Below are positions 57,523-64,000 of a DNA stretch of 64,000 nucleotides, in pieces. How positions within the stretch are numbered: position 1 is the first letter of the stretch; every line of letters begins with the position of its first letter. The notes under the pieces were generated by a model, which saw nothing but the letters and a program-made list of their open reading frames with translations, did no database searches and was not told the origin of the DNA. The translations under genes and the position numbers were made by a program. The stretch comes from Arthrobotrys musiformis (Eukaryota > Ascomycota > Orbiliomycetes > Orbiliales > Orbiliaceae), in the NCBI GenBank assembly GCA_036971715.1, contig JAVHJL010000006.1:2294001-2358000 (forward strand), read 5' to 3'.

Positions 57523-59169
57523 TTAACGTCTACGGAACCTAGATCTATAGTAATAATCATCCACAGGGGCATGGAAGTCCCCTTCTAAATCCGATGGGTC
57601 CGATGGGACGTTATCGGCTGGAAGTACCGGCGCCGGGTTTTGCTGAACCACAGTTTCTTCTACCTTTACTTCAGCCTCTGGTTCCTCAACCTCAATATTG
57701 GTTCTTGGGGGCCTGTAAGTTGGATGTTGAGTCGGGTCGTTCGCCCACACTTTAGGTTGATCCTCCAACTGATATCGGCCAAGGGTGTGGCGTTGAATGA
57801 AAGCTGGGAATGGATTTGGAGGATCATTTTCAAACTCTGTTGGTGGTATATTATTAGGCCTACCATCCGGCCCGGGCCCAAACATGCGATTCTTTATTAG
57901 GTTGCTCAATTGGTGCGGTGCGAGTATATCAACGGGATTCCCATTATTCGCACTCATCTGGAGCTCTTTCCAATAATCTGCCTGAAGGTCCTCCGGGGAT
58001 ATTCCCATGGCCTGGTATGGGTTTTTACCTGGCGTATTGTAAAGTTTCGGCCAGAATGACGGCTCTAGGAGGTAGTCGTCTATAGTCCTGACTTCCTCAC
58101 CAGTATTCGCCCCCGGTGGGATTCCGACTCGTCGAAGCGCCTCTTCTGTAGACAGTGACCCGCGCACCTGAGGCACGATAGGCCCCTGACCAGCTTCCAG
58201 CTTTATTTGCTTCCTAGCACTAGCATTTTCAAGGCTTTTCCGGAAGTTATCGGCCACATCCTTAGGAAGTGGCGCTTCATAGTCTTTTAGGTACTGGGTG
58301 TTTGGCCTGGGAACCTCCTGTAGGATATCTTGCGTTATATCATTGATCAGATTGGAACTGGACTCCCAATCATAGGTATCCCCCGCAGCCCTGAGGGCCG
58401 GCATGCTCTTGTCTTTGATCCGGAACCTCAATTGGCCGGATGCTAAATTCGCTGGCGTTATAGAGGCTATATACTCGGTTGTGTATGTCGCTGGAAGATC
58501 CGTTAGACGTCTGATAGGGCTATCCCCAGAAGGATCACCGGTTGCATTAAGAATATCATGTACGGGCATCTGCGAACTCGCAGCATTCACCACGCCAAAC
58601 TGAACAATTGGCCCCTCCCCGCCGCCAACAAATTGCGCGGTTCGGATTACCTCGTCCGTCTCCCCATCGAGGATGACATAACCGCCATCACCCAAGTTCG
58701 TGGGGTGCCTGAAACTCGCATATCCTTCTTGACTCTCGAGTTCCCCCGGGGTGATCGGTTTCCAGGCGGCGTACTTTGCAACTGCTGTCGAACTTCCCCC
58801 GATTCGATTCAGGTCGACTAGTTGCCATATATTGAAACCATCCTGAACAATCCAACCTATGAAGACGTCCGGATCACCCTCGCAATTCGGATCGAGCCAA
58901 AGGCCCATTGCATGTATTGCCTGGTCACCATAACGGTTAAGGGCAGATACTGCCTCTATTTGACTATCACTAGGGGAAGCTAGGGGCTTATTAATCCTTT
59001 GACAAGCGGCGCCGGTTTCCGTGTCCCCGACGATAACTGGACTCTTTGTGGCATCTAGACCTGACCATTTGAACTTCAGCAAGTATGCGGAAGATTGTGA
59101 AATAAGTAGGAAGGATATAAGGAGAAAATTGCGGAGGAAGCCCCTCGCTGCGACGATAGAAGGTATCAT
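57523..59169 (-). CDS. Secreted protein of unknown function, about 548 residues
   Basis: Single exon. I start at the second Met (59169, MIPSIVAARGFLRNFLLISF), because it begins a clean signal peptide ending near SQSSA; the frame is open to an earlier Met at 59238. The mature protein starts YLLKFKWSGLDATKSPVIVG and contains an ordered region with Cys pairs (GAACQR, PNCEGD), Trp residues and VFIGWIVQDGFNIWQLVDLN. Then come a long Pro/Asn/Asp-rich region with little predicted structure and an acidic tail (VEEPEAEVKVEE) ending DDYYYRSRFRRR. I do not recognise the family. Signal peptide, length and composition suggest a lineage-specific secreted or cell-wall protein. It is convergent with the acid phosphatase, 222 bases apart. 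Confidence 0.8.
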   Translation of the reverse strand: MIPSIVAARGFLRNFLLISFLLISQSSAYLLKFKWSGLDATKSPVIVGDTETGAACQRINKPLASPSDSQIEAVSALNRYGDQAIHAMGLWLDPNCEGDPDVFIGWIVQDGFNIWQLVDLNRIGGSSTAVAKYAAWKPITPGELESQEGYASFRHPTNLGDGGYVILDGETDEVIRTAQFVGGGEGPIVQFGVVNAASSQMPVHDILNATGDPSGDSPIRRLTDLPATYTTEYIASITPANLASGQLRFRIKDKSMPALRAAGDTYDWESSSNLINDITQDILQEVPRPNTQYLKDYEAPLPKDVADNFRKSLENASARKQIKLEAGQGPIVPQVRGSLSTEEALRRVGIPPGANTGEEVRTIDDYLLEPSFWPKLYNTPGKNPYQAMGISPEDLQADYWKELQMSANNGNPVDILAPHQLSNLIKNRMFGPGPDGRPNNIPPTEFENDPPNPFPAFIQRHTLGRYQLEDQPKVWANDPTQHPTYRPPRTNIEVEEPEAEVKVEETVVQQNPAPVLPADNVPSDPSDLEGDFHAPVDDYYYRSRFRRR

Positions 59170-60087
59170 TCTGTTTTGTCTATGGCTGCAAAGTCGCTTT
59201 TGCTTCCGTAAAATCCTGGAGATTATAGGAGGTATCAAGATACTTATTTATATAGCATTGGGTTCATCACGCCATGTTGAAGCCATGTACTGGGTGGGCC
59301 ATGGGGCGTGGACGGTCCGCGCTCGTTTTGTGTAAATTATAAACTTCCATCCCGTCGGCGAGGTTTCGCGCTTGATTCTAAAAAGTATCATCGAAATGGA
59401 AGCGAAAGCAGGTTTACGACCGGGGGCACCGTGAACTATTGATGAGTTTAAGTTTTATGTATGCCCGGGTTAGCGGGATTTTGGTCTCGTAGCAATCAGA
59501 GGGGTTTCGGTATATGGCATGCCACAAGTCAATAGGGCCCTTTCGAGCACGGGATCCATCCCTGAAATTTAAATCGATGATGTCAACTCGTAAACCATCG
59601 GTCAAGACTATCGACCTCATACTCCAGCTGTGTTGCAAAGACGGTAGGTTGTTGGATATTCTGAGGGGCCTCGCCCGGGCAAAAGATCTGGCTTCAGATG
59701 GTCTCGCGGTGCGCTTCAGACCATACCCATAGTGAATATTTGAGATCTTACAACAAAATATAATTAATTGAGTATGAAATACGTATATGCTGGTCTCGTA
59801 CCCAGACGTCACAAAGGGGGCGTATATGCTATATCGATCGATCACTCTGTGTGCAGTCTGGGTACGGGACTAATATCAATCAATTTCAACGGCAATAACG
59901 ATATAATCTCTAATAGTTGGCCCGTTGGAATTTCAAAAAAGTTTCGACAGAACACCGGGCATCCACTCAAATGACCACTATAGAAAAACATTCTAATGCA
60001 CATATGCACTAAGCTAGCAGCGAACAGCCTTGTGCACAAGCTCCATATATATTGCAAGTTTAAGTTCTTTGAAAATGTTGTGGCCAG
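59170..60087. other. Intergenic with a small repeat unit
   Basis: Promoter of the secreted protein and 3' flank of the reductase. It contains the 31-bp unit with its 8-bp duplication (59783-59829) and an inverted partner arm at 59848-59870, listed separately. No gene is supported. Confidence 0.55.
59783..59829 (+). mobile_element. 31-bp dispersed unit with 8-bp target duplication (copy C)
   Basis: The unit at 59791-59821 begins TGGTCTCGTACCCAGACGTC and ends AAAGGGGGC. It is bracketed by GTATATGC at 59783-59790 and again at 59822-59829 (nine bases if the preceding C is counted). It matches copy A (3027-3057, minus strand) at all but one of 31 positions, while the flanking duplications differ (GTATATGC here, GGTATATC there in the same orientation). 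About 26 bases downstream, 59848-59870 is an inverted, diverged copy of the first 23 bases, so the locus can form a hairpin. Confidence 0.6.
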
Positions 60088-61250
60088 CTATATACTCGTA
60101 TACTATATATAACGCCGTTCCGTTAGTAAACCTCCAGGGAATAAGGCCGGGTGGTGTATACAGATCTACTTACCCCCCCGTCTAGAACTATCTCAGTTCC
60201 TGTGGCAAAACTTGACGCATCACTAGCGAGGTAGACGTATGCCGCTTTTATTTCGGTCACACTTCCCTCCCGCCTTTAGAATATTCGCTCGTCAGCATAT
60301 ACCCCACGGCGATCAATATGTCATATACATATCCATTCGAATATTAATACTAACCCCATAGGTGTCCGCCCTTTCCAGGCAACCCTCATAGGGGCTGGCG
60401 CAGCTCCCAACGCTTCCGTGGCAATATATCCAGGGCTGACGATATTAACGCGCGCAAACTGAATATACTCAATAGCGAGCCCTTTTGCGAAATGGGTCAA
60501 CGCAGCTTTGGTAGCGTTGTACGCCGTGTACGCCTGCGGGACAAGCTGCCGCTTGCCTGCGGTGCTAGACGTGACAATAAACGATCCCGTGGTATAGTTT
60601 TCCAACTTTGCGCCGTTTACGTCAGTGCCCTCGTTCTTTTGGCGTTCGAAGTACTTCCCTGCGGCTTTGGCGGAGTAATATGCGCTGACAAAATTCACGT
60701 TTAATATATTGTGAAATTGCTCGGACGGGCTATCGATTGTGCGACCATGGAGCCATGGAATCCCCACGTTGGCGACGAAGATGTCGAGTCGGCCGTTAAG
60801 ATCTTTGACACTTTGGTCTAGTGTGGTCTTGAGGGCAGCTTCGTCGGTGACATCGACCTTGTATGCCTTGCCTACGTCCGAAGTTAGCAAAAGTTATATC
60901 AAGATAAATAGATGCATGTCACACTCACATATGACTCCATATACTTCTGAGATCCTTGATGCTTTTTCTATAGCCTCTTCGTTCGAGTTATACCATAATG
61001 CTACGTTGGCACCGGCCTCCGCAAATGCCTCTACCACAGCATATCCAATGCCTAAAGAGATACCAAGGTTGATTAGAAACCGGTATATCAGTAGTAATAT
61101 AGAGGCCTGTATACCCTTTGCTGCTCCTGTGACAATAGCAGTCCGACCCTTCAAGGATAGCAATGAAAACAACCCTCTATCCTGAGCAGGCGGCTCAGTG
61201 TTGTTATGTTGGTAAATACCATCCTGCTGGCCGGGCTGAAACCACTCCAT
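60088..61250 (-). CDS. Short-chain dehydrogenase, sorbose/mannitol reductase (SOU1) type
   Basis: Five exons: 61250-61115, 61051-60929, 60871-60355, 60273-60174 and a five-codon last exon 60102-60088. All phases agree, giving 296 residues. The Rossmann motif TGAAKGIG (41-48) is made by the first splice. LDIFVANVGIPW carries the N-[AV]-G block, the catalytic Ser lies in IVTSSTAGKR (about 189), and the YxxxK pair in YTAYNATKAA (Tyr 204, Lys 208). The end VLDGG plus the tiny exon YTSI matches the usual DGGYT ending and confirms the last intron (GTAAGT, TACTAAC, ATATAG). Fungal members reduce sorbose or fructose with NADPH, giving sorbitol or mannitol. The substrate cannot be told from sequence. 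No signal peptide is seen. Confidence 0.9.
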
Positions 61251-64000
61251 TGCAAACTTCAATACACAGTGAATTTCTAAAGTCAAGGCGAAAATATATT
61301 GACAGAAGGGCCTGAAACTTGAAGAGAGATCGATTACGTCTTTTATCGGCGGGTCAAGACCCCCACTTATATAGTTCCCGTTCGCTCGTATAGATGCATT
61401 ATATATGCATGTGTGTTGACAAAATACAACGTTTAGGCGCTAGCCAGCTGTGGGTCTGATTAATATTCACACTTTCCAAGACTCGAGTACTGCGTGGTAA
61501 TCTTTTCTAGGTGTATCTTTCAAGGTTTCTATAACATATAACACGAGCAGAATACTTACCGCGTATAGCGAACAAGAAATTAAATACATTGGGGTCACTA
61601 GCTATAGCTCAGGTCGGAGAGCGATTCTCATTGCATTAGGACAGCGAAAGGCCGCTCCGCAACCCGCCTACAACAGACCTTCCAATTGGCCATCACCATA
61701 TATGCATACGGCCATGGAGAATCTCGCTACAGTCGCCCTCACCAGAGCTTTCGTACTAATCTACCCGATAGAGCATAGATCGAGGTCTGGTACTGGAGCC
61801 TAATCGCCCTCGCCGAATGCATTGGATTCCCACTCGTATGATCCCTTCAAGAACCTACCTCTATTTTTATTTAGAAAGAGACCATTTTTCTGTCTTAGGA
61901 TTATCATGTTCTCGTGCAGATCGTCGATGTCTCTCAGTATATGTATGCATAACTTACTGAAAAGGATCGCTGATGTACTTTGTATGGATCCAAACTCCCA
62001 TATCATACATCTCTCTTTTAGGATCAACGCAGAGTAATTTTGAGGATAAACGTGGCGAATATATATACGTAGCCCTCATATCTGATCGTCTCGATTAATA
62101 TCAATTAATTGGGTGGGAGTCCGCTCGCTGAGGTATCCTACGGGTAGTGTGCAAGTTGATCTTTACCAACCCTGTGAAACCCTTATAACTCCATGTTTAA
62201 GGAGGAATGTATGTCCAGGCTCACCCATCCTAATACAGTATCGAATACGGGAACACAACTACATCGCACAGTTGTTGGATTTTCTTGTGGAACCGTGTTG
62301 TATAGTCCATGGGGGTGGTCGAAGGAGGGATCGACGCATCCCGCCCGGATTAGGCAGATCCGACCTGGACCAACAGTTATGGCCTAAAAAGCTTAAAAAA
62401 ATGAAATCGCCGCTCTAGCTCTAAATGTCATGTCAGCCATGGAGTTTTGAAGTTTTGAATTGCGAAACTTTAACATTTGCATTGAGCTAGTTCACGTTTG
62501 GAGGAGCAAAAGTAACAAGCAAGGGCCGCCCCGAATGTTGTCGTGAAATTACTACATTAGCTCCGGCGAAGATGCAATATCAATTCATAGTTAATCGGAT
62601 CGATGCACGATGTAGATTCGTAATCACGTCTTCTCTTGGACTAGGCACGTGCACTCTAGCAAGCGAGGATGTGCTAACAATCCATTAATTTCCAATCTCC
62701 TCAAGTACTTGCTATTATATGGAGGGGTTGTTGTGTTATATCCGTGAAGGTATTTGTGACGCTGTCAACCATGTCCGGGATATCTGTCCCTCACATTGAC
62801 TTCAGTGTAACTTCAGCCTTTCCCCGCTTCTCGAGCTCTCCCCTTGCATTTGTTCCTTAAATATACCGCGGTAGAAAAAGCACTCACGAATTAGCCAAAG
62901 ACCCCCTCCCCTACTTTGCCGCCCATCGCCTTTTCGAATGCAAAGGAAAGGAAGAAAACTTCGGTTCGGCAACTATGGGGCTAAATAGGATGGATGGATG
63001 TATGCCGGACGGGTTTATGGGCCGCATGCGCATGTTTTATCTGGACGGCAGAGGTGCTAACATTTTTGTGGCTCGATTTTGTATCCACAATCGAATGCTG
63101 GATCCCTCGAGCCGTCCTTTTTGGCATCTGAAAGTTGAACCAACGGTTGGCGTGTGTGGAGAATTATATTCCGTATCAAAGGGTTTGACTAATCTATCTG
63201 TCAGTGGGCTTGTGATAACACCAAGGCTACTAAGAAAGAGATTAGGTTATAATCCACAATAATATCTAATTGACGAAGGGATCCTTGACTAACTCACTGA
63301 TCTTGGCAGGAACCGAAAAAATTGGTGCTGGTTGAGACAAAAAAATTTTTGATCAATTGAATTGCTCCACATGCACATGAGGTTACAAATTGTCCGGCGT
63401 GAGGAGGGGTAATCGGTGAGAAATTTTCAAAAAAAGTCAAAACGACCGTCGTGGTTCGCAAGTTAGTGCTCAGGACCTCAAACGTGCATCTGATGTCGCC
63501 TTGAGACCGATGTCGATAAATTTCCCCTTGCATGAGGGATAAACATATTGTTGCTTTGACAATTCAAGGTTCAATTCGAAACATTCTAGAAGGCCAAGCA
63601 GAAGGTGCCACGATACACTGCCATTGCTATGATTCGGTGTGTGCAACCTGCGAAGATAATAATGACGATAACCCAGATCCCCGATTGAAGCAAGACGAAG
63701 ACTGGGCTCTGGATATTTTACCGGCATGGAAACTGTCATGGGTGAGTTGTTGCATGGCGTCGCCGCTGCGGAAAAGAGCTAGGAAAATGGATGGGCGCCT
63801 TTCCTGATCTAGTTAAGCCCTACATTTTCCCGACGAGCCGGTTTCAGGTTCACAGTCCTCAAAGCCGCAACGAAATCTCTTGAAGAACAGGATCTTCGAC
63901 CGAAATCTGTGACCTCCAAAATCATTCTCAAATGAGAAGGACCCTGGGCTGAATAGAAGGACTTGAAACTTCTGGAAGGGACCATCCTGCATAGATTTTG
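61251..64000. other. Right-end region without a supportable gene
   Basis: 2.75 kb with only short ORFs. A minus-strand segment at about 61880-61960 reads ILRDIDDLHENMI, faintly like a kinase alpha-E helix, but no catalytic loop follows. Promoter elements of the reductase should lie within the first few hundred bases (61251-61500). Nothing else can be named. Confidence 0.5.

Noticed and set aside
61800..62027. Minus-strand ORF with ILRDIDDLHENMI, faintly kinase-like
   Set aside because: No catalytic loop, DFG or other kinase motif follows in any frame.

Overview
The window is nuclear DNA of a filamentous ascomycete (Pezizomycotina). The evidence is short introns (about 50-180 nt) with GTRNGN donors and CTAAC-type branch points, fungus-restricted genes (palC, MDM34 of ERMES, a divergent velvet-like protein, a PigL_N-type NLR), CT-rich leaders and wide intergenic spaces. 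Gene style suggests a lineage near Orbiliomycetes, but that is an impression from reading and not a placement. Splice models were built by hand. For every multi-exon gene called as intact, the exon lengths sum to a multiple of three and the protein reads continuously across each junction.

Layout. 0-3 kb: a membrane-anchored hypothetical ORF broken by an in-frame TAG, then a single-exon hypothetical gene. 3-11 kb: a possible small spliced transcript, then three minus-strand genes: a secreted dipeptidyl peptidase IV (S9B), the pH-signalling protein PalC, and the vitamin B6 glutaminase SNO1/PdxT. 12-14.6 kb: a conserved fungal membrane protein with a long low-complexity tail (minus). 18.4-23.9 kb: the Doa10/SSM4 ER ubiquitin ligase (plus). 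A 7.9-kb gene-poor stretch precedes a velvet-like gene (31.8-33.1 kb, plus). 36-38 kb: MDM34 (minus).

40.6-48.6 kb looks like an accessory block between housekeeping genes. It holds a 1190-residue NLR (PigL_N-like domain, NACHT, ankyrin-like repeats, ZZ finger, C-terminal CAAX box), a remnant resembling DUF6314, and an SRPK-like kinase. 49.1-54.4 kb returns to conserved genes: an OFD1/TPA1 prolyl hydroxylase divergent from threonine aldolase, and a 12-kDa complex I subunit (NDUFB10 type). 55.8-61.3 kb: a membrane-anchored histidine acid phosphatase, a secreted protein of unknown function, and a sorbose/mannitol-type short-chain reductase. 61.3-64 kb has no gene I can support.

The two most unusual signals are (1) a 31-bp dispersed unit present near 3.0 and 59.8 kb, each copy bracketed by its own perfect 8-bp direct repeat, with a diverged third copy at 46.1 kb, which suggests a miniature mobile element; and (2) the NLR ending in GCCKCVIQ, a Ras-like dual-lipidation signature, which predicts a membrane-tethered fungal immune-type receptor.
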